Assembly (NCBI GenBank): GCA_905215695.1
Contig: CAJMQN010000013.1
Coordinates: 1-49,207 of the forward strand
DNA: 49,207 nucleotides
Direction of reading: 5' to 3'
Source of the DNA: an uncultured bacterium
Lineage (GTDB): Bacteria > Bacillota > Clostridia > Christensenellales > HGM11417
Shown piece by piece: positions 39,272 to 47,504 of the stretch (positions are counted from its first letter, which is position 1; the number at the start of each line of letters is the position of its first letter). The position numbers and the translations under genes are program-made. Under the pieces are notes generated by a model that made no database searches, had not been told where the DNA came from, and saw nothing but the letters and a program-made list of their open reading frames with translations.

Positions 39272-41109
39272 TGTTTTTCCTCCCGTCCCGGATTTTCTCC
39301 GCGAATCAGCGCGGCGACGCGCTCGGGTGTAAATCCGATTTCGGCGTACTGCTCCTCCACGCTCGCGTGACCGATGAAACGGTCGGGCACGCCGAGACAG
39401 ACGAGTTCTGCGCAAACGCCCTTGTTTGCATAGTACTCCGCCATCATGCTCCCGAGTCCGCCCGCGAGCACATTGTCCTCGAGCACCACGATTCGCCTGC
39501 CCCCGATGCGGTCAAGCGTTTCCGTGTCGAGAGGCTTGATGCACCGCGCCGAGATGACCTCCGCACGGGCGAGCTTGGACGCCTCGAAGGCGACGGAAAG
39601 AAGCCTGTTCCCCTCCGCGACGACGACGCAGGGAGAATCCTCCTCCCGCAGGACTTCCCACTCGAAGGGCGAATACGCGCCCCGTTCGAACTCCCGCGGC
39701 GGAAAATTCGCATAGACGGAATTTGGATAGCGGATTGCGACGGGGTGCGGATACTCCGCGGAAAACGCAATCATGTCCTCGAGCTCCTGCGCGTCCTTCG
39801 GGGAGAGCAGGGTCATGCCCGGAATACACGTAAGATAACTGATGTCGAATACGCCCTGATGCGTCTTGCCGTCGTTTCCGACAAGCCCCGCGCGGTCCAC
39901 GAGAAGTTTGAGGGGAATATCGTTGGCGCAGGCGTCGCAGAGCACCTCGTCGAAGGCGCGCTGAAGAAAGGTCGAATATACCGCAAAGTAGGGAATCATC
40001 CCGGACTTGGCGAGTCCGCAGGAAAAGCTCACGGCGTGCTGTTCGGCGATTCCCACGTCGAAAAAGCGGGAAGGGAATTTTTCCGCGAACGCCGTCAGTC
40101 CCGTCCCCTCGGGCATCGCCGCCGTCACCGCGACAATGCGGGAGTCCTTTTCCGCGAGTTCGGCGAGCTTCGCCCCCGCAACCTCGGAGAGCGTACTCTG
40201 CTTTTTCACAAGGTCTTTGGAGACCCCGTGATAGATGTCCGGATACTCCTCGCAGGCGGGAATCCCCTTGCCCTTCTTGGTATGCACGTGCACCATGACG
40301 GGTCGGTTCTCCTCCCGCGCCACCTCGAGGGCGGGAATCAGCTTTTTGAGGTTGTGCCCGTCGATCGTGCCGAGATATTTCAGGTGAAAATGCTCGAAAA
40401 GAATATTTTTCGCGAACAGGTCGCGCACGCGGTCCCGCATCCATTCGATGCCCCGGGAGAGCGGCTTTCCGACGAGAGGAATCGCGCGCAGAAAACGGGA
40501 AAAGCCGTGCTTGAACCGCACATAGCTCTTTCGGGTGCGAATCCGCGCGAAATGCTTGGACAGCGCGCCCACGTTCTTTGCAATCGACATCTCGTTGTCG
40601 TTTAAGATGACCAGAAATTTCGTATCCAACTGCCCGACGTTGTTGAGTCCCTCGAAGGCGACGCCGCCCCCCATCGCCCCGTCCCCGATGACGGAGACAA
40701 CGTTGTAGGATTCGCCCTTTAAGTCCCGCGCCGCCGCCATACCCAGCCCTGCGGAAATCGAGGTACTGCTGTGCCCCGAACAGAAACTGTCCGCATCGCT
40801 CTCGGCAGGGTCTGAAAAGCCCGAGAGTCCGCCCTTCTTCCGAAGTCCGCAAAACGCCTCCCTGCGCCCGGTCAGAATCTTGTAGGCATAGCTTTGGTGA
40901 CCCACGTCGAAGAGAATTTTGTCCTCCTCCCCGAACACGTACAGGAGCGCGACGGTCAGTTCAATTGTGCCGAGATTGGAGGAAAGGTGTCCGCCGTTGG
41001 CTTTGACGACATCAAAAACGTACTGCCGGAGTTCCCCGGACAGTACGTTCAGTTCATCGAAATTCAGTTTTTTGAGGTCGGACGGACCGTTGATTTTCTC
41101 TAAATACAT
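39268..41109 (-). CDS. dxs: 1-deoxy-D-xylulose-5-phosphate synthase
   Basis: Dxs condenses pyruvate and glyceraldehyde-3-phosphate in the first MEP-pathway step, using thiamine diphosphate. The 613-residue product has the TPP motif VIGDGAMGGG near 143-152 with the closing NDNEMS near 175, HVHTKKGKGI near 280, the catalytic-Glu segment VGIAEQHAVSFSCG near 363-376, and the C-terminal transketolase domain ending near 600. The ATG at 41109 has only a weak ribosome site. It lies between oapA and tlyA and belongs with ispA and ispH to the same isoprenoid pathway. Confidence 0.96.
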   Translation of the reverse strand: MYLEKINGPSDLKKLNFDELNVLSGELRQYVFDVVKANGGHLSSNLGTIELTVALLYVFGEEDKILFDVGHQSYAYKILTGRREAFCGLRKKGGLSGFSDPAESDADSFCSGHSSTSISAGLGMAAARDLKGESYNVVSVIGDGAMGGGVAFEGLNNVGQLDTKFLVILNDNEMSIAKNVGALSKHFARIRTRKSYVRFKHGFSRFLRAIPLVGKPLSRGIEWMRDRVRDLFAKNILFEHFHLKYLGTIDGHNLKKLIPALEVAREENRPVMVHVHTKKGKGIPACEEYPDIYHGVSKDLVKKQSTLSEVAGAKLAELAEKDSRIVAVTAAMPEGTGLTAFAEKFPSRFFDVGIAEQHAVSFSCGLAKSGMIPYFAVYSTFLQRAFDEVLCDACANDIPLKLLVDRAGLVGNDGKTHQGVFDISYLTCIPGMTLLSPKDAQELEDMIAFSAEYPHPVAIRYPNSVYANFPPREFERGAYSPFEWEVLREEDSPCVVVAEGNRLLSVAFEASKLARAEVISARCIKPLDTETLDRIGGRRIVVLEDNVLAGGLGSMMAEYYANKGVCAELVCLGVPDRFIGHASVEEQYAEIGFTPERVAALIRGENPGREEKQ

Positions 41110-41115
41110 CGCATT

Positions 41116-41724
41116 TTATTTCTTGGAAAAGACAGAGAGCGTGCGCGCCACGAAAAAGATGATATTCTGACAGTTGGACATGGCGTACTTTTTCCCGAGC
41201 GCTTTGCCGCCGACGGTCAGCGCCGCGATGAGCGCGGAGAACAGCACGCTTGCAAGAAATTTATCCCAACTCGGAATCTGAACCAATACGTTCGTCACAA
41301 TCGCCGCGCCCAGCGCGCCCGAGACGATGCCGCAGATGTCGCCGATGACGTCGGCGCAGATGTTCGACACCTTTTCCGCGTTCTTGGCGATGCGCACCGC
41401 CATGCGCGCGCCCTTTTTTTTCTTCGCCGCCATGGACAGAAAGGGCTCGACCGAACAGGACGCCGCCGCGACGCCCACCACGTCGAAGGCGATGTTGACG
41501 AAGATGATAAAGACAAGCAGGATAAACGCCACAAAGAGGGGCGTTTTTTCGGCTACAAGGTTTGAGAGCACCGAAAAGGAGAGGGAGAGAAAGAAGGTCA
41601 GAATAAAAATCTGAAGCGCCCACAAGAGCGGACTCTTCACCTTCTTTTTCTTTCTCTTTTCGCGTTCGGGTTTGCCCTCCTCCGGACTTTCCGGTTCGGG
41701 GGCGGATTCTTTTAAATCGTTCAT
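41116..41724 (-). CDS. oapA: Small membrane protein, probable OLE-associated protein OapA
   Basis: A 202-residue protein: a highly charged N-terminal tail (1-30; Glu/Pro then a Lys/Arg run), about four transmembrane segments (33-53, 62-85, 125-145, 152-172), and a short basic loop with AAKKKKGARMAVRIAKNAEKV near 98-118 that looks RNA-binding. No enzyme motif is seen. Size, topology and location directly between the OLE-like RNA and dxs match OapA, the membrane partner of OLE RNA (known in Bacillus halodurans). Automated pipelines sometimes call such proteins CorB-like; I see no CBS domains. Confidence 0.75.
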   Translation of the reverse strand: MNDLKESAPEPESPEEGKPEREKRKKKKVKSPLLWALQIFILTFFLSLSFSVLSNLVAEKTPLFVAFILLVFIIFVNIAFDVVGVAAASCSVEPFLSMAAKKKKGARMAVRIAKNAEKVSNICADVIGDICGIVSGALGAAIVTNVLVQIPSWDKFLASVLFSALIAALTVGGKALGKKYAMSNCQNIIFFVARTLSVFSKK

Positions 41725-41763
41725 AATCTCTATATTCTATTCCGTATTGCGGAACGAAAGACC

Positions 41764-42340
41764 AAAAAAAGGTGGATTCGTGATTGGTAAACTTTGCGGC
41801 TTAGGTTTAGTAGGATTTCCCCGGAGAGCACTTCCCGTCGCCGTAGAAGCGGTTTCCCTTTGAGCCCTCCCATGCGGCGTTTCCGACACGCATCACTAAA
41901 TCACCACTCAGGCCACACTATAATCCCAATCACGAGTAACAGTCTAGAAGCTTTCCTTGACAGGACCGGACTGCCTTAGCATCTGTTGCAGGAAATGTTT
42001 CATAGAGCAATCGCGTTTAGGAAGGTTGGCCAACCCTCCTTGCGCGTGTTCTCGAATCCGCAAATACCACTCAAAGCAGGCTACTCTGCACACAGCTTTC
42101 GCCGCATGTCAGGTTTCACCCAAGGCAGTAGCAAGATTTATGCCACCGATCTTGGTCTCCACGGTAGATGGGTTGGTCCGCCGTATGCCATTACGAGACT
42201 CCCATAAACCTTAACTCCCAGCATCAGCCCCCGTTTGGGCAACGAAAGCCAACACCAGAAACTTCATCGATGTGCCCTTTAACGGAATTTTAACCCCGTC
42301 TTTAAGCAGCTCGATCCTGACTAGAATACTGCACCACCCT
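41764..42340 (-). ncRNA. ole: Probable OLE (ornate, large, extremophilic) RNA
   Basis: The only long gene-free stretch (655 bases, 41725-42379). It lies between ispA and the OapA-like gene, the exact setting of OLE RNA, and its length fits the roughly 600-nt family. It has poorer coding character than its surroundings and visible structure: a 9-bp long-range helix (41779-41787 with 41926-41934) that closes a 3' domain and is followed by a seven-U tract (41764-41770, minus strand), a GTCTC/GAGAC helix (42155-42159 with 42195-42199) and a perfect 12-base palindrome GGTTGGCCAACC (42024-42035). A weak promoter (TTAGAA, 16 bases, TATAAA at 42344-42371) fits a 5' end near 42338. Ends are approximate. 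Confidence 0.8.
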
Positions 42341-42379
42341 CTATTTATAAACCAATCGTATGCGTTTCTAACGGATTTA

Positions 42380-43276
42380 TCACACTTTTCTGTCCAACAG
42401 CGCGTTCGCGAGTTCGCGGAGGAACTCCGCGCGCCTGCCGAACGCGTCCAATGCGTCGAGCGCGCGTTTGGTGTAGCGGTCGCAGAACCCCTGCGCTCTC
42501 TCCGTCCCGAACACCTTGACATAGGTCAGCTTTCCCTTCTTCTCGTCGCTCCCCGTGCTCTTCCCCATTTCCTCTTCCGTGCCGAGGACGTCCATGATGT
42601 CGTCCCGAATTTGGAAGGCGAGTCCGAGGTTTTCGCCGAATTCGCGCATGGCGGCAATCTCCTGTTCCTCTGCGTTTGAGAGGATTGCCCCCGCGACAAG
42701 GGGAGCGGTCAAAAGGCGGGAAGTCTTTAAAAGGTGCAACTGCCGCACTCCGTCCTCCTCTCCGTCCATATCCTTCTTTTCGCTGTCGAGGTCGATGCAC
42801 TGCCCTTTGATCATGCCCCGCGCGCCCGCATATTCCGCGATGACGGACGCCGCGCGCAGGTAGCGTTTGGCGTCCGAGGTCGCCGCCGCCATGTTCAGGA
42901 TAATCTCGTAGGCGAGATTCAGGAGCGCGTCCCCCGCGAGAATCGCCATGCCCTCGCCGTAAATCTTGTGATTTGTGGGGCGTCCTCTCCGAAGGTCGTC
43001 GTCGTCCATCGCGGGCAGGTCGTCATGAATCAGACTGTATGTATGGATCAATTCCACCGCGAGCGCAAGGCTCACCGCCTGTTTGAAGTCTCCCCCGAAG
43101 AGCTCGCAGGAGGCGAGCAGGAGCACCGGACGGAGACGCTTGCCCGAGGAAAACGCGCTGTACTTCATCGCCGAGAACAGCGGGTCGGGAATGTCCTCCG
43201 CGTTCTTGAAATAGTTGTCGAGCTCGTTCTCGAAAATCTGCGCTTTTTCGTTGTAAACGTCCCAGAAATTATCCAT
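42380..43276 (-). CDS. ispA: Farnesyl/geranyl diphosphate synthase (polyprenyl synthetase)
   Basis: A 298-residue trans-prenyltransferase condensing DMAPP with IPP. It has the first aspartate-rich motif DDLPAMDDDD near residues 87-96 followed by RRGRPTNH, and the second DDIMD near 225-229; KRLRPVLL near 45 and KTSRLL near 184 are also present. The spacing in the first motif is that of short-chain farnesyl synthases. The ATG at 43276 has GAGGGAGAGAGG before it and overlaps the xseB stop by 8 bases. It is directly upstream of the OLE-like RNA. Confidence 0.95.
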   Translation of the reverse strand: MDNFWDVYNEKAQIFENELDNYFKNAEDIPDPLFSAMKYSAFSSGKRLRPVLLLASCELFGGDFKQAVSLALAVELIHTYSLIHDDLPAMDDDDLRRGRPTNHKIYGEGMAILAGDALLNLAYEIILNMAAATSDAKRYLRAASVIAEYAGARGMIKGQCIDLDSEKKDMDGEEDGVRQLHLLKTSRLLTAPLVAGAILSNAEEQEIAAMREFGENLGLAFQIRDDIMDVLGTEEEMGKSTGSDEKKGKLTYVKVFGTERAQGFCDRYTKRALDALDAFGRRAEFLRELANALLDRKV

Positions 43277-43496
43277 CCTCTCTCTCCCCCTCAAACGGCA
43301 CTGTGAATACGCTGTCCATCTCCGTCTTCAATTCCATGATCTTTCCGTAAGTCTTTTTGAGCTCCTTTACCGCGCTGTCGGCGGCTTTCACACCCTTCTC
43401 GAAGAGCGCAACGCTTTCCTCGAGGGAGAGCGCTCCCTCCGAAAATGTTCGGGTGATTTCCCGCAGTTCGCTTAAATTCTTTTCGTAATCGTTCAT
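43269..43496 (-). CDS. xseB: Exodeoxyribonuclease VII small subunit
   Basis: XseB binds along the XseA C-terminal helices in the single-strand nuclease complex. The 75-residue product is one helical hairpin with the family pattern YEKNLSELREI at the start, GALSLEESVALFEKGVK near 21-37, and a charged C-terminus. It overlaps xseA by an ATGA and ispA by 8 bases. Length matches the family. Confidence 0.95.
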   Translation of the reverse strand: MNDYEKNLSELREITRTFSEGALSLEESVALFEKGVKAADSAVKELKKTYGKIMELKTEMDSVFTVPFEGEREDG

Positions 43497-44686
43497 GGGT
43501 TCTCCTCTTCCGCCTGTATTTGCGCGCGCCGTGTTCCGTCCGAAAAAATCAGCGAAACAAGGTCGCCCTCTTTCAATTCCTTCGCGCCCGCGACCGTTCT
43601 TCCCTCACGGGCAATCCGCGCGTAGCCGCGCTTTAAGACCTCTTCGGGATTGAGCCTTTCGAGATTCGCCCGCTCGCCCGAGAGCGCGGACTCCGCCGCG
43701 TAGTACCTCTCGGTGACGCCCCGATAGAGTTCGGTCACCGCGTTTTTGACGAGATTGAAGTTGCGCACATAGAGCGCGCTCCCCCGCCCCGTCAGATCCG
43801 CCGCCAGCGACTGCAATCCCGCAAGCTCCCGCGCAGCGCGATTTTCGAGCAGGTGATGCGCCGAGAACAGTTCCGTCCGCAGTTCGGAAAGATATTCCGC
43901 CGCCGAGAACACGCACAGCTCCGCCGCAACCGACGGGGTCGCCGCCCGAACGTCCGCCGCGTAGTCGCAGAGCGTAAAGTCCGTCTCATGCCCCACCGCG
44001 GACACCACGGGCACGGGGCAGTCGCAGACCGCGCTTACGACCCGTTCCGTATAGAAAGGCTCGATGTCCTCGTTGCTGCCGCCCCCCCGCGCGACGATGA
44101 CGACTTCCGCGCCCGTTCCCGCGAGGTTTTTGATGCCGGACGCGATCTCCTCCTCCGCGCCCAGTCCCTGCACCCGCGTGGGCGAAAGCAGGATATTGAC
44201 CGCGGGATTTCTTCTGCGGGCGACCGTCACAATATCGTGAATGACAGCGCCCGACCGGCTTGTTACGACGCCGATGGTCTTTGCGTACTTCGGGAGCGGA
44301 CGTTTTCGTAAGGGGTCGAATTTGCCCTCCCGTTCCAGCCGTTCCTTGAGCGCGGCATACTTGAGATAGAGCATGCCCTGCCCCCCTGCCGCGCCCGCCT
44401 TGGAGACAAGCAGGGAGAGCTTTCCGAGGCGCGCGTAAAAGTTCGGCGTCGCCCGCACGACCACGCGGTCGCCGTTCCGAAAGAGACATCCCTTCTGCCG
44501 CGCGTCGAAACATACGCAGTTCACCGCCGCGCGCTCGTCCTTCAGGACAAAATACGCCGCGGTGCCCGAAACCGAAAAATTGGAGACCTCTCCCGCGACG
44601 AGTATGTCGTGCAGGAGTGTCTCCGCTTCGAAGATACGCTGAATATAGCCGTTTACTTTTTCGACGGTGAGCACAGCGCCCGTCAT
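43493..44686 (-). CDS. xseA: Exodeoxyribonuclease VII large subunit
   Basis: The 397-residue catalytic subunit. An N-terminal OB fold (about 1-100; VEKVNGYIQRIFEAE, VAGEVSNF, ASCSG-like VSGTAAYFVLKD) is followed by the nuclease core with the segments GVVTSRSGAVIHDIVTVARRR near 139 onward and ARGGGSNEDIEPF near 203-215, then a long helical C-terminus. It degrades single-stranded DNA to oligonucleotides with XseB. It overlaps the folD stop by an ATGA and xseB by 4 bases. Confidence 0.96.
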   Translation of the reverse strand: MTGAVLTVEKVNGYIQRIFEAETLLHDILVAGEVSNFSVSGTAAYFVLKDERAAVNCVCFDARQKGCLFRNGDRVVVRATPNFYARLGKLSLLVSKAGAAGGQGMLYLKYAALKERLEREGKFDPLRKRPLPKYAKTIGVVTSRSGAVIHDIVTVARRRNPAVNILLSPTRVQGLGAEEEIASGIKNLAGTGAEVVIVARGGGSNEDIEPFYTERVVSAVCDCPVPVVSAVGHETDFTLCDYAADVRAATPSVAAELCVFSAAEYLSELRTELFSAHHLLENRAARELAGLQSLAADLTGRGSALYVRNFNLVKNAVTELYRGVTERYYAAESALSGERANLERLNPEEVLKRGYARIAREGRTVAGAKELKEGDLVSLIFSDGTRRAQIQAEEENP

Positions 44687-45528
44687 TGGCTCTGCGCCGC
44701 CTTGAGCGTGTTTTTCAGGAGCATGGTGATGGTCATCGGACCTACGCCGCCGGGCACGGGCGTAATGAAAGAGGCGACCTCTTTCACATTTTCAAAGTCC
44801 ACGTCCCCGCAGAGTTTGCCCTCTTCGCGGTTCATGCCGACGTCGATAACGATTGCGCCGGGCTTGACCATATCCGCCGTGACGAACTTCGCCCTTCCGA
44901 TGGCGACGACGAGAATGTCCGCCTGCCGCGTGATTGCGCCGAGGTCGGGGGTCTTGGAATGGCAGACCGTAACCGTCGCGTTCTCGCGCAGAAGGAGCAG
45001 AGCCTGCGGCTTTCCGACAATGTTGGAACGCCCCACGACGACGGCGTGCTTGCCGCAGATCTCCGTGCCCGTGGATTTGATGAGTTCGATGACGCCGCTC
45101 GGCGTACAGGCGTTTAAAGAGGGATTGCCGAGGAGCAGATTGCCCACGTTCATGGCGTGGAATCCGTCCACGTCCTTGCGGTAATCGATGCGGGCGAGCA
45201 CCCGCGCCTCGTTGATATGCTTGGGAAGCGGGAGCTGAACGAGAATGCCGTTCACGCGCTCGTCCTCGTTGAGCGTATCGACGAGCTCCAAGACCGCCTC
45301 CTCGGAGGTGTCCTCGGGCAGATAGTAGGCAAAGGACTGAATCCCCGTCTCCTCACAGCCCTTGACCTTGTTTCTCACATAGACCTGCGACGCGGGGTTT
45401 TCCCCGACAAGTACGACCGCGAGTCCCGCCTTCCGATGCGAAAGGCGTTCAAACTGCGAAACCTCCGTTTTCAACTGCTCGCGGAGCGCGAGCGAGACGG
45501 CTTTGCCGTCGATGAGTTTGGCTGACAT
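44683..45528 (-). CDS. folD: Methylenetetrahydrofolate dehydrogenase/cyclohydrolase
   Basis: FolD interconverts 5,10-methylene-, methenyl- and 10-formyl-THF with NADP. The 281-residue product has VGENPASQVYVRNKVKGC near 39-56 (the Lys in YVRNK is catalytic), ILVQLPLPKHIN near 96-107, and the nucleotide-binding VVGRSNIVGKP near 160-170. It starts 6 bases after the nusB stop and overlaps xseA by an ATGA. Together with the cyclo-ligase at 8729-9283 it covers one-carbon folate metabolism. Confidence 0.96.
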   Translation of the reverse strand: MSAKLIDGKAVSLALREQLKTEVSQFERLSHRKAGLAVVLVGENPASQVYVRNKVKGCEETGIQSFAYYLPEDTSEEAVLELVDTLNEDERVNGILVQLPLPKHINEARVLARIDYRKDVDGFHAMNVGNLLLGNPSLNACTPSGVIELIKSTGTEICGKHAVVVGRSNIVGKPQALLLLRENATVTVCHSKTPDLGAITRQADILVVAIGRAKFVTADMVKPGAIVIDVGMNREEGKLCGDVDFENVKEVASFITPVPGGVGPMTITMLLKNTLKAAQSQ

Positions 45529-45534
45529 AACGCT

Positions 45535-45960
45535 TTATTCCTCCGCTTGGTTTTGACCCTCTGTGCTCCTATCCTTTAAGACGGACGCGAGTATGCCGTT
45601 GACGAACGCGGAACTCTTTTCCGTTCCGTACCGCTTGCAAAGCTCCACCGCCTCGTTGACGGATACCGCCTCGGGAATGTCCTCCCGCTCGAAGATTTCG
45701 TAGCAAGCCAGGATCAGCACCGCGAGGTCGGGCTTGAAGATTCTCTCCGACCGATAATTTTCAAGGTATCCGCCCAATCTCTCGTACAGCGCGGGAAAAT
45801 CCTTCGTCACGCCGAAATAGACCTCTTTGACATAGTCGCGGTCGGCGTCCGAAAGGCTCGCGTCCTCCAAAAAACCGAGCATGGTCTCCTCGTTGGGTTC
45901 TCTCAAAAAAAGGTACTCGAAAATGAGTTTGAACGCGTATTCTCTGGCAAGTTTTCTCAT
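45535..45960 (-). CDS. nusB: Transcription antitermination factor NusB
   Basis: NusB binds boxA RNA with NusE (S10) to prevent premature termination of rRNA transcription. The 141-residue product is all-helical with the family segments LAREYAFKLIFEYLF near 3-17, DYVKEVYFGVTKDF near 39-52 and SVNEAVELCKRYGTEKSSAFVNGILASV near 97-124. AGAGGAC precedes the ATG. It is the first gene of nusB-folD-xseA-xseB-ispA, after the terminator at 46003-46029. Confidence 0.95.
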   Translation of the reverse strand: MRKLAREYAFKLIFEYLFLREPNEETMLGFLEDASLSDADRDYVKEVYFGVTKDFPALYERLGGYLENYRSERIFKPDLAVLILACYEIFEREDIPEAVSVNEAVELCKRYGTEKSSAFVNGILASVLKDRSTEGQNQAEE

Positions 45961-46002
45961 GTAATATGTCCTCTTCCCGCAAGCGGCGGGCTTGTCCTTT
46001 AA

Positions 46003-46029
46003 AAAAATCTCCGACCCGGGTCGGGTCGG
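46003..46029 (-). terminator. Terminator between the second asp23 gene and nusB
   Basis: A perfect 8-bp stem CCGACCCG/CGGGTCGG (46011-46018 with 46022-46029, triloop) is followed on the minus strand, after three bases, by seven T residues (46003-46009). A-runs on the other side make it partly bidirectional. It uncouples asp23 from nusB. Confidence 0.88.
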
Positions 46030-46043
46030 AAAAAAATTTTGTC

Positions 46044-46388
46044 TTAAACCGCGTCCTCGAAGGAAACGCTCTGTACGAAGATGTTGACCGAAGAAATCTT
46101 GTATTCGGTCATGGTCTCCACGCTCCGTTTCACGTTCTCCTGAATCTTGTAGGAGATTTCGGGCACGCGGTAACCGTACTTGATTTTGACGAATACGTCC
46201 ACCACGATCCCCTCCCGCGAGAAGTCCACGATCACGTTTTTCCCGACGTTGCTCTTTTTCGAGGGGGATTTGTTGAAGGTACAGACGCCTTCCACCTCTT
46301 CCGTCGCGAGCGTCACGATGCTCTTGACGACGTTCTTGGTGTAGGACGTCCGACCCACGTTATTTTTATACGTTCTGGCGCTCTTCAA
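46044..46388 (-). CDS. Asp23/Gls24 family protein (YqhY-like)
   Basis: A 114-residue Asp23/Gls24 protein in the position of Bacillus yqhY, between the spoIIIA operon and nusB. It shows SIVTLATEEVEGVCTFN near 23-39, IVVDVFVKIKYGYRVPEI near 60 and VNIFVQSVSF near the end. The start is a TTG at 46388, fixed by AAGGAGG 8 bases earlier; an earlier TTG lies inside that ribosome site and is rejected. In Bacillus, YqhY influences acetyl-CoA carboxylase and fatty acid synthesis; here the accBC genes that normally accompany it are absent. Confidence 0.9.
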   Translation of the reverse strand: MKSARTYKNNVGRTSYTKNVVKSIVTLATEEVEGVCTFNKSPSKKSNVGKNVIVDFSREGIVVDVFVKIKYGYRVPEISYKIQENVKRSVETMTEYKISSVNIFVQSVSFEDAV

Positions 46389-46428
46389 ACCGGAGACACC
46401 TCCTTGCAAAATGTACGAATTTAAAGGT

Positions 46429-46457
46429 AGTATAGCACATTTGCAGGGAAATTACAA
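46429..46457 (-). promoter_or_regulatory. Promoter of the second asp23 gene
   Basis: Minus-strand -35 TTGTAA (46452-46457) and -10 TATACT (46429-46434), spacer 17, with TG-C before the -10 box (extended -10). The leader is about 35 bases. Confidence 0.75.
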
Positions 46458-46478
46458 TAATTTTTGCGCGGCTTTCGG

Positions 46479-46967
46479 CTATATCGCGTAAATTCTCACG
46501 TAGTCGGGAGCGATTTTCGCCTCTTCGTAGATGAGATTATAGATTCTGCCGGACTCCTCCGAGGTCAGTTCGTCGGATTTGATGATGATATTCACATTGT
46601 CCGACAACAGCCCGATGGTCACTGCGGCGTCCTCATACCCCTGCGCCTTGAGAATGTTTTCGAGCGTGGTCTCCATCTCGAGAATGGAGATGAGACGCAT
46701 CTTGGAATCGGTTGCCTCCGCGCGCTGCGCGGCGAATTCGTCTCCCTCGAGGGCAATGATTTCGTTTAGCTCGGCAATCTGCTGATTGCGGGCGGCAAGC
46801 CGTTCGCTGCGGTAGCTCGTGAAGAAGTTGCCCGTCGAAATCACGTCGTCGTTGCCGCCGCCGTTCCCCGATGCGCCGAGCGCGAGCGTGTAATTGAGTA
46901 CAGCCGTCGCCACAAGAAGCGCAAACATTACCACGAGAACAATGATCTTCTTTCTCTTTGTCAACAT
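46479..46967 (-). CDS. spoIIIAH: Stage III sporulation protein AH
   Basis: SpoIIIAH is the mother-cell half of the SpoIIQ-AH channel/zipper. The 162-residue product has an N-terminal basic segment and one transmembrane helix (about 8-28), a Gly/Asn linker, a helical stretch SERLAARNQQIAELNEII near 53-70, and the YscJ/FliF-like ring-building domain (about 95-162). The ATG at 46967 is preceded by GGAGG. It ends the spoIIIA operon; 90 bases lie between its stop and the next start, holding the asp23 promoter. Confidence 0.93.
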   Translation of the reverse strand: MLTKRKKIIVLVVMFALLVATAVLNYTLALGASGNGGGNDDVISTGNFFTSYRSERLAARNQQIAELNEIIALEGDEFAAQRAEATDSKMRLISILEMETTLENILKAQGYEDAAVTIGLLSDNVNIIIKSDELTSEESGRIYNLIYEEAKIAPDYVRIYAI

Positions 46968-46988
46968 CCTTTCTTTCCTCCAAAATCC

Positions 46989-47504
46989 TTACTTTGACAT
47001 TGCAAATATTTCTATATCAGACGATTCCACCCCGAGGAGCGTCATCACCGCCTTATACAGCTCGAGTTTGACCCGCGCGTCGTTCGCGCCCTGCGCGACC
47101 ACGACAACGCCTTTGACCTTGGGTTCGATTTCCTTGAGTATCACGGGCTTTCCGCCGGACATGATAATCGTGTTTTTTTCGGACGTGTTCTTGTTCCCGT
47201 CCGCGCCGGTCGTTGTCTGTTTGTCCTCCGAAAACGCCGGCACGTACTCGATTCCGCACTCGTATGTAATCATCGTTTTGACTTCGCCCGCCCCCGCGAT
47301 CCGCGAGAGGCTCTCGTTGAGCCGCGCCTCCGCCTGCTTCGCGTATTCGTTGAGGTCGAATACCGCAGAGGATTCCCCCTTCGCCGACAGGCTTCCCGAG
47401 AACGCAATCAGCAGCGCAACCGAGAGAAAAATCCCGAGTATGATGTACTCAATGTGCTTGACGGACTTCAGCTTCTGAAACAATTTGCTATCTTTGACTT
47501 TCAT
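46989..47504 (-). CDS. spoIIIAG: Stage III sporulation protein AG
   Basis: SpoIIIAG forms a large ring in the mother-cell membrane of the feeding-tube channel. The 171-residue product has one transmembrane helix (about 20-38), a linker, then a ring-building domain with INxxTx-like YECGIEYVPAF, an inserted Thr/Asp/Gly/Asn-rich stretch (about 95-112), and GVVVVAQGANDARVK near 132-146, the family signature. The ATG at 47504 has AAGGTG before it; the gene overlaps spoIIIAF by 17 bases. Confidence 0.94.
   Translation of the reverse strand: MKVKDSKLFQKLKSVKHIEYIILGIFLSVALLIAFSGSLSAKGESSAVFDLNEYAKQAEARLNESLSRIAGAGEVKTMITYECGIEYVPAFSEDKQTTTGADGNKNTSEKNTIIMSGGKPVILKEIEPKVKGVVVVAQGANDARVKLELYKAVMTLLGVESSDIEIFAMSK

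Noticed and set aside
39367..40605. A 412-codon plus-strand open frame opposite dxs
   Set aside because: Antisense to dxs, no start context, and Arg/His-rich translation.
41116..41724. Magnesium/cobalt transporter CorB for the membrane protein beside OLE
   Set aside because: No CBS domains and no DUF21-length region; location and topology fit OapA better.
42024..42035. Restriction or integration site, because of the perfect palindrome GGTTGGCCAACC
   Set aside because: It lies inside the structured RNA and has no flanking duplication or mobile gene; more likely part of RNA structure.
41725..42379. Short open frames (60-100 codons) inside the OLE-like segment
   Set aside because: They are short, mutually overlapping, lack ribosome sites and do not resemble proteins; RNA structure and gene context explain the segment better.
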